Source: Myxococcales bacterium (GTDB lineage Bacteria > Myxococcota > Polyangia > HGW-17 > SLPX01). From it: a DNA stretch of 62,866 bases. The notes below the pieces were generated by a model. It was not told the origin of the DNA, did not search any database, and was given only the letters and a program-made list of their open reading frames with translations. Made by a program: the position numbers and the translations under genes. Of this stretch, positions 9,309 to 17,839 are shown one piece after another; the first letter of the stretch is position 1, and every line of letters begins with the position of its first letter. The stretch is taken from assembly GCA_007131745.1 (NCBI GenBank), contig SLPX01000150.1, forward strand, positions 1 through 62,866. Reading direction: 5' to 3'.

Positions 9309-11132
9309 TCAACGGTTGGAAATGTGTTTGCCCGCGGTGTGCGCATCTATGACATTTTTTTCTACGAGTTTTTGAAAACTTTCCGCGAGGGAAGGAGAAG
9401 TGACAGCGTTTCCGTTGTATCCACCCAAAAGATCCCATTGTCCTTTCGCCAAGGCATGAAGCAAGGAAGAGGTGGGCGATATCCTTTCAAAAACAGCTGT
9501 TTGCCCTGCTTTATTCGTCCGGATCAGTTCCTGGTATATTACCCCCTTGAGTAGGCGGGTCAGCTCATCTATCCGGTTCTTCCATTGCTTCAGGCTGTTA
9601 AGGCAACGGATAAGAGCGCTCATGGCGCTCTTCGCCTGCATGGTAAAAACTACTGAAACACCCGTTTCAGCGAGACGGATGGCGCGTTCCATGGCGTAAA
9701 CGGGTGCGTCGTCCGCGATTACCACCGATGCGCCGATGTCCGTCGCAAGCATCATGGACCGTCCCATTTCCTTTTGTTGCATGTCAAAGGAAAACACCGG
9801 AGCGGAAGCGATGAGCTTTCGCTCCAATGGACGACCGACAACCAGTGCCGTACGGTGACCGCTGCTCATCAATGCCGAACCCAGTACGAACGCAGTGGTC
9901 GTACGACCTTGTCCGGGATTCGAGGCTGCAAGTAAAACCCCCCCTTTTTCGATCAGCCTGGTTGTGCCTCCGGGAATGCCTATGTGGGACGGGTGAGCGG
10001 GATCGGTGAGCGGTATGCGAAAAACAGCAGTGATTCGGTTGTGGTTCCGGGTCAGTGTACACCTGACAAAAGAGGATTCCCTCTGATGTCCGTATGTGAC
10101 CCTCACTGTTCTCCGTTTTTTCAATCTGTTCGATACGGATTTGTTGTTCTCCAAGAGTTCGTTAAGAAGATCCATGGTCACCGGTTCGCGGGCTCCGGGC
10201 ATGGGAGCGTAGCCCTGGGGTCCGTAGATCCAGGGCCGCTGTTCCGGGATCAAAAGTAACGTGGCGCTTTCGGCAATAATGGCTCTTTCGAGCAGTTCGC
10301 TGCATTTTTCGGTTGGTTTCAGGGTCGGTCCGGGCGGGATCTTTTCTTCTTCTTCCGAGAGGTTTTTTGTTTCCTCGGATGGGATTAACCGCTCGGAAAA
10401 AGAACCTGATACATCGACATTTGGCTCCCCGTCTTCCGGAAACAAGGAGTCATCGGGGGATTTTTCTTCTTCTTTACAGATTCTGCCGTTCCGGGCTTCG
10501 TTTTCCCGGCCGTCCGATTCGAGTTCGCCTTTGTCGGAATCTTTCGAATTGTTTTCGTTTTCTTTGTCGTCCGATTCGAGTTCGCTTTTGCCGCTATCTT
10601 TCGAACCGTTTTCGTTTTCCTGGTTGTCGTTTTCGTTCGCGTTTGAAGTCTTTTCCGAAACCTGTTCGGCCTGTTCATCGGATGATCGGCTCAACTCTGC
10701 AAAATTGATTTCTTCGAGTTCTTTGTCTTCAATTTCTTCAGGCGGTTTGTTTTTTTTCATTTTGTTTTCTATGTCGGGAAACAAGTTCTTTCCAGGTTTG
10801 TTTCCACGCTTTTTTTCTCTGAAAGGTTCGAGACCCTGCGGCGCTTCCACCTCAACCCGCCACAGGGATCGGCCGGGAGATACCTTGATATTCAAGACAC
10901 CGGCCGGATGCTGATGTGTGAATTCGACATTTTCCATCATAACGAGGCTGCCGAAAAGGTTTGATGGAATGATTTCTTCAACCAGGGATGTGATTTGCCT
11001 ATGGGTCAGCGTGATGCCAAGCTCCTCCCTGCCGTCTTTGGACTTCAGGCGCACTGCTGAATCCGAAAGGAGCGCTGCTTCGTCGTAATTTCCCAGGCTC
11101 ATCGGCTCGATTATCTTGTCTATTCTGGGCAT
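9309..11132 (-). CDS. Degenerate PilT/GspE-type ATPase-like protein with acidic insert
   Basis: 607 residues. Residues 1-100 (LTHRQITSLVEEI, then FTHQHPAGVLNIKVSPGR) resemble the PilT N-terminal domain. Residues about 120-270 are a very acidic Glu/Asp/Ser/Asn low-complexity linker with a tandem 19-residue repeat. Residues 320-600 again follow PilT order: an N-domain tail, GIPGGTTRLIEKGGVLLAAS, then the position of Walker A. That site reads SNPGQGRT (404-411), with Arg replacing the essential Lys. The Walker B/'GEMRD' region reads VVIADDAP and the His-box reads VVFTMQAKSA without His. These changes predict loss of ATP hydrolysis, so it may be a regulatory or structural paralogue of pilus retraction ATPases. 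The C-terminal helices after LTRLLKGVIYQEL match PilT. Confidence 0.75.
   Translation of the reverse strand: MPRIDKIIEPMSLGNYDEAALLSDSAVRLKSKDGREELGITLTHRQITSLVEEIIPSNLFGSLVMMENVEFTHQHPAGVLNIKVSPGRSLWRVEVEAPQGLEPFREKKRGNKPGKNLFPDIENKMKKNKPPEEIEDKELEEINFAELSRSSDEQAEQVSEKTSNANENDNQENENGSKDSGKSELESDDKENENNSKDSDKGELESDGRENEARNGRICKEEEKSPDDSLFPEDGEPNVDVSGSFSERLIPSEETKNLSEEEEKIPPGPTLKPTEKCSELLERAIIAESATLLLIPEQRPWIYGPQGYAPMPGAREPVTMDLLNELLENNKSVSNRLKKRRTVRVTYGHQRESSFVRCTLTRNHNRITAVFRIPLTDPAHPSHIGIPGGTTRLIEKGGVLLAASNPGQGRTTTAFVLGSALMSSGHRTALVVGRPLERKLIASAPVFSFDMQQKEMGRSMMLATDIGASVVIADDAPVYAMERAIRLAETGVSVVFTMQAKSAMSALIRCLNSLKQWKNRIDELTRLLKGVIYQELIRTNKAGQTAVFERISPTSSLLHALAKGQWDLLGGYNGNAVTSPSLAESFQKLVEKNVIDAHTAGKHISNR
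10506..10619 (-). repeat. Two tandem 57-bp copies inside the acidic linker
   Basis: The copies encode ENENGSKDSGKSELESDDK and ENENNSKDSDKGELESDGR, in frame and directly adjacent. This is likely a recent slippage or unequal-crossover expansion of the linker in the PilT-like gene. Confidence 0.7.
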
Positions 11133-11234
11133 GGTACGGAAATATAAACTTTTACGGTAGCGGGAGCAAGGATTCCTGTCCGGTGTTTTGGTCGAAAAAA
11201 CAGTTCTGTAAAAGGTCGAAGCTTGTAAAAGCGT

Positions 11235-11921
11235 TTAAAACGGGAGAAAGTATGTAAATACCCCCATCAGGCCCCACCAGCCGAGGAAAAACTTTCTTTC
11301 ATTGCTCGTCAATTTGTCGCATTCTGTTAGGTTTCCTGATTTTCCGCATGCTTTGCGTGGAAACATCCGATAGTGGGATATGGATGCGCCCATCGCGATG
11401 TTTTCCGTGAGGAAAAAATTCACGCCGCCGCCCCATCCGACCGCAAAAGAATTGGCCCATGTTTTTGTCTTGTATGTGCGTCCCAGCACGGTGGCGTCAA
11501 AATCCCACGCGGATCTGCCATAACCCATGACAAAGTTGCCCCATATTTCCAGCCTGTCATTCAAAACAGGCAGGATGCCTCTGAAGTCCGGGCCTATGAC
11601 CATTGACCAGAATGCCTTTGTGCTGATATTTGATTCATCATCCGGCAGGCCGAATCCAAAGGCGAGGGTGGCGCCGGCGGCAAGATTGCGGTGAAAACGG
11701 ATCAGCGCGGTTGTTTCAAAACCCACAAGCGGATCAGCATCGGCTGAACTGCAAGCATCGTTATAGCAACCGGTCACTCCAAAGGCCCCGGTTATCATGA
11801 GCCCCCGGTTTCGCGGCCCTGCCTGTTTTCCTGTGGGTGGTGTGGAATCTGATTGAGCCGCTGCAGGAGTTGAAAAGAGAATTGCGGCCATTGAAACGAG
11901 AGATATAAGGGAACAACGCAT
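11235..11921 (-). CDS. Outer-membrane beta-barrel-like protein
   Basis: 228 residues from the ATG at 11921, chosen because AGAGG sits six bases upstream and the protein then opens with a classic Sec signal (MRCSLISLVSMAAILF, cleavage after STPAAA). An in-frame start 54 bases upstream would give a poor signal. The mature part alternates aromatic/hydrophobic and polar residues in short Gly-rich strands (AAGATLAFGFGL, WGNFVMGYGRSAW, SFAVGWGGGVNFFL) and ends in a terminal Phe (GVFTYFLPF), typical of a small OmpW/OmpA-like barrel. Two cysteine pairs (CYNDAC; CGKSGNLTEC) may form loop disulfides. The function is unknown. It is transcribed divergently from the hydrolase gene at 12129. Confidence 0.75.
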   Translation of the reverse strand: MRCSLISLVSMAAILFSTPAAAQSDSTPPTGKQAGPRNRGLMITGAFGVTGCYNDACSSADADPLVGFETTALIRFHRNLAAGATLAFGFGLPDDESNISTKAFWSMVIGPDFRGILPVLNDRLEIWGNFVMGYGRSAWDFDATVLGRTYKTKTWANSFAVGWGGGVNFFLTENIAMGASISHYRMFPRKACGKSGNLTECDKLTSNERKFFLGWWGLMGVFTYFLPF

Positions 11922-12128
11922 TTTGCACCTCTTTGTTTCCATGTTTTCGGGATAATTATCGAAAAACGCTATCACATAAAAAGCATTGTTGTCATCACAT
12001 TAGGTGATTTTAGAAACACTGCTTTAGCCCGAAAGGCAAAACGAAAATATAGTTGTTGGTCTACGGGTCGTTTGCTGTTATCGATCAACTGCGAAAAAGC
12101 ATTGATTTGAGATGAAAGGGAAGCAGCG

Positions 12129-14084
12129 ATGACAGGAACCCCGGGAATCGGCTCAGATGAATCTAAACGAATTATCTCCCGGATCTTGTTCGTTTGTTTA
12201 ATGTTTTTGCCTGGTGCGGCCGGCTCGCAAAACTATGAAACTGAAATGGTTGAAATGCGGGACGGGGCCAGACTTGCTGTTTATGTTTACTTCCCGGAAA
12301 CGGGTTCAGGGCCGTGGCCGGCCGTGCTGGCCAGGACTCCCTACGGCCGGATACCCAGCGAGGAGCTTGCAGTAGCGCTTCAGCAAAACGGGGTGGTTGC
12401 ACTTGTGCAGGAAACCAGGGGACATCCGCCATCCGAAGGCGTTCATTGCGTGTTTCGTTGCGAAGGAGATGGCGATTTAAAAGACGGGCTGGATACCATT
12501 GAATGGATTGGGGGGCAGCCCTGGTTTGACGGCAATTTGGTCACCCATGGAGGGTCCGCTCTCGGCATCGTCCAATATCTGCAAGCGGTCACCACTCCAC
12601 CTCACTTAAAAGCCATGTGGGTGGAGGTGGCGACACCTTCTCTTTACGATGAGATGTTTTTCCCAGGTGGAATCTTCAGTGAAAACCTGATAATGAATTG
12701 GCTGGAAGGTCAGGATGCGCTGTTTTTCCTGGATGATCTGGCAGCCCACCCCTTGGCGGATTCTTTCTGGGATCCGGTCCAAGCACTCCATAAATCAGCG
12801 GCCGTAAATGTGCCGGCCGTACACATCGGCGGTTGGTACGACATTTTTCCCCAGGGTCCCATCGACGCGTTCATGAGTTATCAATATGGCGGAGGGCCGG
12901 GTGCGGCCGGCCGGCAGAAACTGGTGATGGGCCCTTGGGTTCATCTTATTCGCAACCTCGATTTTGTCGGGGAATTGGTTTATCCCGAAAACGCTTTGGA
13001 TACACCGACCGGATTGGATCATCTCTTTGTAGTCTGGTTTTTGCATTACCTCGGAATGGCGCCGGACCAGGATGCGTTGGATGAAATTCCGACAGTACAG
13101 TATTACACGATGGGAGATGTTGACGACCCTGATGCCCCGGGAAACGAATGGCGTTTCTCGGATGTATGGCCGATTCCGGCAGCCCCTGTCAGGTTTCACC
13201 TGCAACCCGGCGGTTTATTGGAGGAGGCGTGCCCTTCCGAAGGAGGAGGATGGTCGGAATACACCTACGACCCCGCTCATCCTTCGCCCACAATCTGCGG
13301 GCCGACCCTGGATCTTTCGCTGGGCGCGGGTCCGTGTGATCAGAGAGCGGTGGAAGCGCGTGACGATGTGTTGGTTTTTTCGACAAGTTCTTTTGAGGAA
13401 CCGTTTGAAATCACGGGGCGCGTAAAAGCGCATCTGTTTGTTTCCATAGATACACCTGACACTGATATTGCCGTGCGTATGACCGATGTATACCCGGACG
13501 GACGTTCAATGCTTATTGCGGAGAGCGCGTCCCGCCTGGCCGCACGGGGGACCTACGATTCATTGAGTTTTTTGACACCAGGGGAAATCGTCGAAGCGGT
13601 CGTGGATCTCTGGTCGACTTCCATTGTCATCAACGCGGGTCACCGACTCAGGATATCGGTGACTTCTTCGAACTGGCCCCGTTTGCGCGCCAATCCGAAC
13701 GATGGATCCAATTTAGGCGAAACAAGTACTCCCATGCCGGTGAATGTAAATCTTTATCATGATTTCGAACACGCTTCGTACCTGCAAGTGATGTCGCCTG
13801 ATCGTGATTCCTCGGAAACGGTTCATTGCGAAGGTTTGCAGCCGGACGGTTCGGTGGACGGCGGTGTTGATCCGCGCAGCGATGGATCCGCGGATCTTGA
13901 TTCATCATCGGTTTTAGACGGAAGTTCGGATGGAGGCAATGAAGGGGACTCGGGAAGTAGCGGCTGTGGCTGCAGAAAAACGGCCCTGTCGAAACGGGGA
14001 ATATCTTTGCGTTTTTTGTTGTTGGGGTTTTTGTTCTTGATTGCATTGAGGCGGATTGGAGAAGTGTCGGGATCTGAGCGTTAG
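12129..14084 (+). CDS. CocE/NonD-family hydrolase with MYXO-CTERM-like anchor
   Basis: 651 residues with GGGAAG ahead of the ATG. After an N-terminal signal segment (about 16-33), the alpha/beta hydrolase of the X-Pro dipeptidyl-peptidase/cocaine-esterase type shows a plausible triad: Ser143 in HGGSALG, Asp238 in GGWYDIF and His272 in MGPWVHL. The C-terminal jelly-roll domain carries the family's DTDIAVRMTDVYPDG and AGHRLRISVTSSNWPR motifs. The nucleophile elbow GGSALG differs from the usual GxSYxG. The tail is a low-complexity Asp/Ser/Gly spacer, then GCGCRK, a hydrophobic helix and Arg-Arg near the end, which is the MYXO-CTERM pattern of surface sorting in Myxococcota. It probably works outside the cell on esters, amides or peptides; the substrate is unknown. 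Confidence 0.85.
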   Translation: MTGTPGIGSDESKRIISRILFVCLMFLPGAAGSQNYETEMVEMRDGARLAVYVYFPETGSGPWPAVLARTPYGRIPSEELAVALQQNGVVALVQETRGHPPSEGVHCVFRCEGDGDLKDGLDTIEWIGGQPWFDGNLVTHGGSALGIVQYLQAVTTPPHLKAMWVEVATPSLYDEMFFPGGIFSENLIMNWLEGQDALFFLDDLAAHPLADSFWDPVQALHKSAAVNVPAVHIGGWYDIFPQGPIDAFMSYQYGGGPGAAGRQKLVMGPWVHLIRNLDFVGELVYPENALDTPTGLDHLFVVWFLHYLGMAPDQDALDEIPTVQYYTMGDVDDPDAPGNEWRFSDVWPIPAAPVRFHLQPGGLLEEACPSEGGGWSEYTYDPAHPSPTICGPTLDLSLGAGPCDQRAVEARDDVLVFSTSSFEEPFEITGRVKAHLFVSIDTPDTDIAVRMTDVYPDGRSMLIAESASRLAARGTYDSLSFLTPGEIVEAVVDLWSTSIVINAGHRLRISVTSSNWPRLRANPNDGSNLGETSTPMPVNVNLYHDFEHASYLQVMSPDRDSSETVHCEGLQPDGSVDGGVDPRSDGSADLDSSSVLDGSSDGGNEGDSGSSGCGCRKTALSKRGISLRFLLLGFLFLIALRRIGEVSGSER

Positions 14085-14100
14085 CGTAATTGGCTGAAAA

Positions 14101-14144
14101 GACAGGTGTTTTGAGGTTTTTGTCTCAAAGGTCGTTGACCTGTC
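14101..14144 (+). other. Nested inverted repeat upstream of tdh
   Basis: GACAGGT pairs with ACCTGTC across 14101-14144. Inside it TTTGAG (14110-14115) pairs with CTCAAA (14124-14129). It lies between the hydrolase stop (14084) and the tdh start (14237). There is no T-run, so it is more likely an RNA structure or protein site in the tdh leader than a terminator. Confidence 0.3.
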
Positions 14145-14236
14145 TGCTCAAAGATCATATAAGCCGTGTGAGAATTTTAGGCGGCGGCCCTCAATCGGAT
14201 CGCCAAGATTTTAATAAGAACAAGGAGGTTTCGTAC

Positions 14237-15280
14237 ATGGCGACAATGAAATGCATAGTAAAGGCAAAACCCGAACCCGGCGGACTGGAATTTCAGGAAC
14301 GGCCCATTCCCAAGGCCGGTCCGGGCCAGGTGGTAATAAAGCAAAAGGCAGTGGCCATATGCGGAACTGATCTGCACATATACAACTGGGACGCATGGTC
14401 CCAGAGCCGGGTTCCTTTGCCCTGCATTATCGGTCATGAGTTCGCCGGCCATGTGTCCGAAGTGGGACCGAACGTGGACCATGTTAAAGAGGGCGACTAC
14501 GTGAGTGGAGAAGGACACCTGGTTTGCGGCGTATGCCAGCAATGCCGAACCGGCATGGGCCATGTGTGTGAATCGTGGAAAGGGCTCGGCTATGACGTGG
14601 ACGGGTGTTTCTGCGAGTACCTGCTGTTTCCTGCAGCAAACATAGTTCACAATGATTTGGAGGTGGATCCCGGAATGGCGGCGATACAGGACCCGCTCGG
14701 AAACGCTGTACACACCGTGTTTGCACAGGATTGCGTGGCGAAGAAAGTAGCCGTGTTCGGACTTGGGCCGGTCGGCGCACTTGCGGTTGCAGTACTCAGG
14801 GCCATCGGTGCGGACACCATTTTTGCGGTGGGCAGGAAGAATCAATACCGCCTGGATCTTGCAAAGAAGTGCGGTGCTCATCACGTGATTCGCGGGGCCG
14901 ACACCGACCCGGTTTCCTACATAATGGAGCATACCGACGGCAAGGGAGTGGATGTTTGTCTCGAGATTTCCGGCAACCCAAAGGCGTTTCAAAATGCACT
15001 GGACGTGGTCAAGGCGGCCGGACACATTTCGGTGATCGGTACCTCGAATCAGAACTATGAAATCAATTTCGCAAAGGATGTCGTTTTCAAGTCGGTCAAC
15101 ATCCACGGCATAACCGGTCGGCTGGTCTGGGACACGTGGTACAAGATGAAGGGATTGTTTGCATCCGGCAACCTGGATGTGTCGAAAGTGATCACGCACA
15201 GGCTGCCGTACGAAGAGTATGAAAAAGGCTTTAAGATCATGCAGAGCGGGGATTGCGGCAAGGTGGTTTTGGAGCTTTAA
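14237..15280 (+). CDS. tdh: L-threonine 3-dehydrogenase
   Basis: 347 residues. The ATG at 14237 follows AAGGAGG, whereas longer in-frame extensions lack a ribosome-binding site. It is a zinc-dependent medium-chain dehydrogenase with catalytic zinc ligands Cys42 (ICGTD) and His67-Glu68 (GHEF). The structural zinc loop has Cys97, Cys100, Cys103 and Cys111, and the NAD-binding turn is GLGPVG. The GHEFAGHVSEVG and ITGRLVWDTWYKM segments are typical of threonine dehydrogenase and not of general alcohol dehydrogenases. It oxidises L-threonine to 2-amino-3-ketobutyrate in the cytosol. The next gene (kbl) cleaves that product, so the pair forms the threonine-to-glycine plus acetyl-CoA pathway. Confidence 0.93.
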   Translation: MATMKCIVKAKPEPGGLEFQERPIPKAGPGQVVIKQKAVAICGTDLHIYNWDAWSQSRVPLPCIIGHEFAGHVSEVGPNVDHVKEGDYVSGEGHLVCGVCQQCRTGMGHVCESWKGLGYDVDGCFCEYLLFPAANIVHNDLEVDPGMAAIQDPLGNAVHTVFAQDCVAKKVAVFGLGPVGALAVAVLRAIGADTIFAVGRKNQYRLDLAKKCGAHHVIRGADTDPVSYIMEHTDGKGVDVCLEISGNPKAFQNALDVVKAAGHISVIGTSNQNYEINFAKDVVFKSVNIHGITGRLVWDTWYKMKGLFASGNLDVSKVITHRLPYEEYEKGFKIMQSGDCGKVVLEL

Positions 15281-15292
15281 GAAATTGAAAAA

Positions 15293-15331
15293 CAGCACCG
15301 GACCCTCGATGGGCGTAATGGTGCGGTGCTG
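15293..15331 (+). other. Inverted repeat between tdh and kbl
   Basis: CAGCACCG (15293-15300) pairs perfectly with CGGTGCTG (15324-15331) across a 23-base loop. No T-run follows, so it may be an mRNA processing or stability hairpin inside the tdh-kbl operon and not a terminator. Confidence 0.4.
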
Positions 15332-15362
15332 AAAGAAACCTATTTTGAAAGGAGTTTACCCC

Positions 15363-16556
15363 ATGCTCGGACCGGTGAAAGATTATTTAAACAACGAAAT
15401 CAAGGGAATCAAGGAAGCCGGCCTGTACAAGGCCGAGCGCATCATTACGACTCCGCAGGCTGCCGAAATCGGCGTCGGCGGAGAAACAGTGCTGAATTTC
15501 TGTGCTAACAATTATCTCGGCCTGGCCAATGATCCTCGGCTGGTCAAGGCCGCTCACGACACACTGGAAAAATATGCATTCGGAATGAGTTCGGTGCGGT
15601 TCATCTGCGGAACGCTCGATATCCACAAGGAGTTGGAGGCAAAGATAGCCGAGTTCACGGGAACCGAAGACACCATTTTGTATTCGAGTTGTTTCGACGC
15701 TAACGGCGGCCTTTTTGAAACCCTGCTGGGGCCGGAAGACGCTGTTATTTCAGACCAACTCAACCACGCCTCCATCATCGATGGAGTCAGGTTGTGCAAG
15801 GCGAAGCGGTATCGGTACAACAATAACGACATGGCCAACCTGGAGGAGATGCTGAAAGAAGCCGACAAGGCGGGCGCTCGCCACAAGATGATATGCACCG
15901 ACGGCGTCTTTTCGATGGACGGCATCATCGCTAACCTGAAAGGCGTTTGCGACTTGGCGGAAAAGTATAACGCTATGGTGATGGTGGATGATTCCCACGC
16001 TACCGGGTTTGTCGGAAAGACCGGCCGCGGCTCACACGAGTACAATGACGTGATGGGAAGAATCGATGTGATTACTTCCACCCTCGGCAAGGCCATGGGC
16101 GGAGCGTCGGGCGGTTACACCACCGGACGAAAGGAAATCGTGGAAATACTGCGCCAGCGTTCGAGGCCTTACCTGTTTTCCAACACCCTTGCGCCGGTTA
16201 TTACGGGCACTACGCTCAAGGTGCTTGATATTCTGATGGAATCTTCCGCGTTGGTGGAAAAGGTACAGGCCAACTCCGAGCGGTTCAGGGCCGGGATGGA
16301 AAAAGCCGGATTCACTCTGGCAGGGGCGGGACACCCCATAGTGCCGGTCATGTTCGGCGATGCCAAGCTGGCCGCGGATATGGCCGACGACATGCTCAAG
16401 GAAGGTGTTTACGTGATAGGATTCTCCTTTCCGGTGGTGCCCAGGGAGCAGGCCAGGATCCGGGTGCAACTCAGCGCCGCCCACACGTTTGAACAGATTG
16501 ATCGCACGATCGAGGCTTTTACAAAGGTTGGAAAAGCTCACGGTGTAATCAGCTGA
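15363..16556 (+). CDS. kbl: Glycine C-acetyltransferase (2-amino-3-ketobutyrate CoA ligase)
   Basis: 397 residues, starting at the ATG at 15363 after AAAGGAG. It is a PLP-dependent alpha-oxoamine synthase: [14 protein letters not shown] near the N-terminus, [24 protein letters not shown] with the PLP-nitrogen aspartate, and the Schiff-base lysine Lys243 in [13 protein letters not shown]. The length equals the family norm. It converts 2-amino-3-ketobutyrate and CoA to glycine and acetyl-CoA, using the product of the preceding tdh gene. The two genes are 82 bp apart with an intervening hairpin and are presumably co-transcribed. Confidence 0.95.
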   Translation: MLGPVKDYLNNEIKGIKEAGLYKAERIITTPQAAEIGVGGETVLNFCANNYLGLANDPRLVKAAHDTLEKYAFGMSSVRFICGTLDIHKELEAKIAEFTGTEDTILYSSCFDANGGLFETLLGPEDAVISDQLNHASIIDGVRLCKAKRYRYNNNDMANLEEMLKEADKAGARHKMICTDGVFSMDGIIANLKGVCDLAEKYNAMVMVDDSHATGFVGKTGRGSHEYNDVMGRIDVITSTLGKAMGGASGGYTTGRKEIVEILRQRSRPYLFSNTLAPVITGTTLKVLDILMESSALVEKVQANSERFRAGMEKAGFTLAGAGHPIVPVMFGDAKLAADMADDMLKEGVYVIGFSFPVVPREQARIRVQLSAAHTFEQIDRTIEAFTKVGKAHGVIS

Positions 16557-16610
16557 TTCATCATTGCAAATTTTTTTTCGGTTCCCTGCCTCCCAAGACG
16601 GTCATGTAAC

Positions 16611-16652
16611 ATTCCAAAAAAGAAAAAAGGAGCGGTTTTTATGCCGCTCCTT
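16611..16652 (-). terminator. Rho-independent terminator of tRNA-Phe
   Basis: A perfect 9-bp stem (AAGGAGCGG 16627-16635 with CCGCTCCTT 16644-16652) and an 8-base loop. On the minus strand it is followed by a T-rich run, placing it 4 bp beyond the 3' end of tRNA-Phe. On the plus strand it could also help stop the kbl transcript, but no T-run follows there. Confidence 0.8.
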
Positions 16653-16656
16653 CTTG

Positions 16657-16729
16657 TGCCCAGGGACAGAATCGAACTGCCCACACGGGGATTTTCAGTC
16701 CCCTGCTCTACCGACTGAGCTACCTGGGC
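16657..16729 (-). tRNA. tRNA-Phe (GAA)
   Basis: 73 nt. The acceptor stem GCCCAGG pairs with CCTGGGC and the discriminator is A. The D-arm is GCTC...GAGC, the anticodon loop CTGAAAA carries GAA, and the T-loop is TTCGATT. The CCA end is not encoded. Confidence 0.97.
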
Positions 16730-16831
16730 AGAGCCTGAAGCCGGAAATCCATATAGCCAGGGTAGGCTGTTTTGTCAACAGTTAGATGGTTGCACACTTT
16801 TGATCCATTGTTTTGTTTCTAAAAATCAATA

Positions 16832-17659
16832 TCAAAAAAGGTTTTCAAGGTATCCGTAATACTCGAGGGATGATTGAGATACCGTCCGCGCAGCCACGCA
16901 GTAATTTACGTTTCCTTCGATCGTGTAGATGGTCTGTCCGTCCGGGGAAACATCTTCCACCATGCCGTAATGTTGAATGTTGAACTTGATGAGATCTCCG
17001 GGTTTCGGCCGCCAACCTTCTGGAAGATTGTCGACATAATAAGTCGGCAGGGACAGCGGCGAAGGAAGATTGTAACTGCATTCACTGTATACCCATGCCA
17101 CGAAATCATAACACCAGTATCCCGGCTGCCACTGCATGTAAGGCCTCTCGTCGGTGCCTTCGCAGTTACCGAGTTCCGCCCTGGCGATTTCCACCAGTTC
17201 AGCGCGCACCATGTCTTCTTGGGTGTATATGGGTGTGCACCCGGTTTCCGGGTTTCCTTCGTGATCGGGATCGCACAAGCAAATACCGTTATCGCAATGC
17301 GCGTTTTCTCCGCAAACTACACTTTCGCATGGATCCACCGGCTCTTCTTCAACACATGTGAGGCCTTCTGCGCGGTAGCCTTCATCACAGTCGCAAACAG
17401 GGCTTTGACCCGCGGTTATGCATTCTCCGTGAGGCCCGCAGTCGATGGGTTCGCAAGGATCGAAAGAACCGTCTATGGGGACATCCCCGTCTTGCGGAAG
17501 AGCGTCGTCACCGGGAGGAATCTCCTCGTGGGAAGTTCCACCGTCCGAATCAGCTGGAGAAAACACCCCGGTGCAGGACAATGAAAGGCAAATCGCGGAA
17601 ACGATATAGAAATAGAAAAATTTCAGAAATACGGATACCTTGGGATTCTGGTCAGACAT
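16832..17659 (-). CDS. Surface protein: EGF-like modules plus CHAP-like peptidase
   Basis: 275 residues. An N-terminal hydrophobic signal ends at Cys29 (LSLSC, a slightly atypical lipobox), so it is probably a lipoprotein. A Ser/Asp/Pro linker leads to two EGF-like modules (about 69-102 and 111-141; CGPHGEC...VCDCDEGY and CGENAHC...CLCDPDHEG). The C-terminal part resembles a CHAP amidase/endopeptidase, with candidate catalytic Cys183 (WCYDFVAW), His230 (IQHYGMVEDV) and Glu248/Asn250 (YTIEGN). CHAP enzymes cleave peptidoglycan peptide bonds. The EGF modules would serve as a stalk or for binding. It is a single gene between tRNA-Phe and the toxin-antitoxin pair. Confidence 0.78.
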   Translation of the reverse strand: MSDQNPKVSVFLKFFYFYIVSAICLSLSCTGVFSPADSDGGTSHEEIPPGDDALPQDGDVPIDGSFDPCEPIDCGPHGECITAGQSPVCDCDEGYRAEGLTCVEEEPVDPCESVVCGENAHCDNGICLCDPDHEGNPETGCTPIYTQEDMVRAELVEIARAELGNCEGTDERPYMQWQPGYWCYDFVAWVYSECSYNLPSPLSLPTYYVDNLPEGWRPKPGDLIKFNIQHYGMVEDVSPDGQTIYTIEGNVNYCVAARTVSQSSLEYYGYLENLF

Positions 17660-17795
17660 GGAACCGTCTACTTGTTGTCAGGTTGAAAGATTACACGTTA
17701 CCTTTTCCTTTTATACACCCCAAACAGTTGTAAATTCAAGACGTCTGTAGCAACGAAACAACATGGCGATGAAAAATGCCGTTTTGCGGGGGTGC

Positions 17796-17832
17796 TTGAC
17801 TTTCGATAGGTGCAATACCATCATGATGGTAT
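17796..17832 (+). promoter_or_regulatory. Promoter and palindromic operator of toxin-antitoxin operon
   Basis: A TTGACT -35 (17796-17801) lies 17 bp before a CATCAT -10-like hexamer (17819-17824). The -10 lies within a perfect 18-bp palindrome ATACCATCATGATGGTAT (17815-17832). RHH antitoxins autoregulate by binding such dyads over their own promoter, so this is the probable operator. Transcription would start nearly at the first codon, so the mRNA may be leaderless. Confidence 0.65.
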
Positions 17833-17839
17833 GGCTATT

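Noticed and set aside
14177..15298. 373-residue minus-strand frame opposite tdh
   Set aside because: Antisense to a clear threonine dehydrogenase gene, no family signature and Leu/His/Arg-rich composition.
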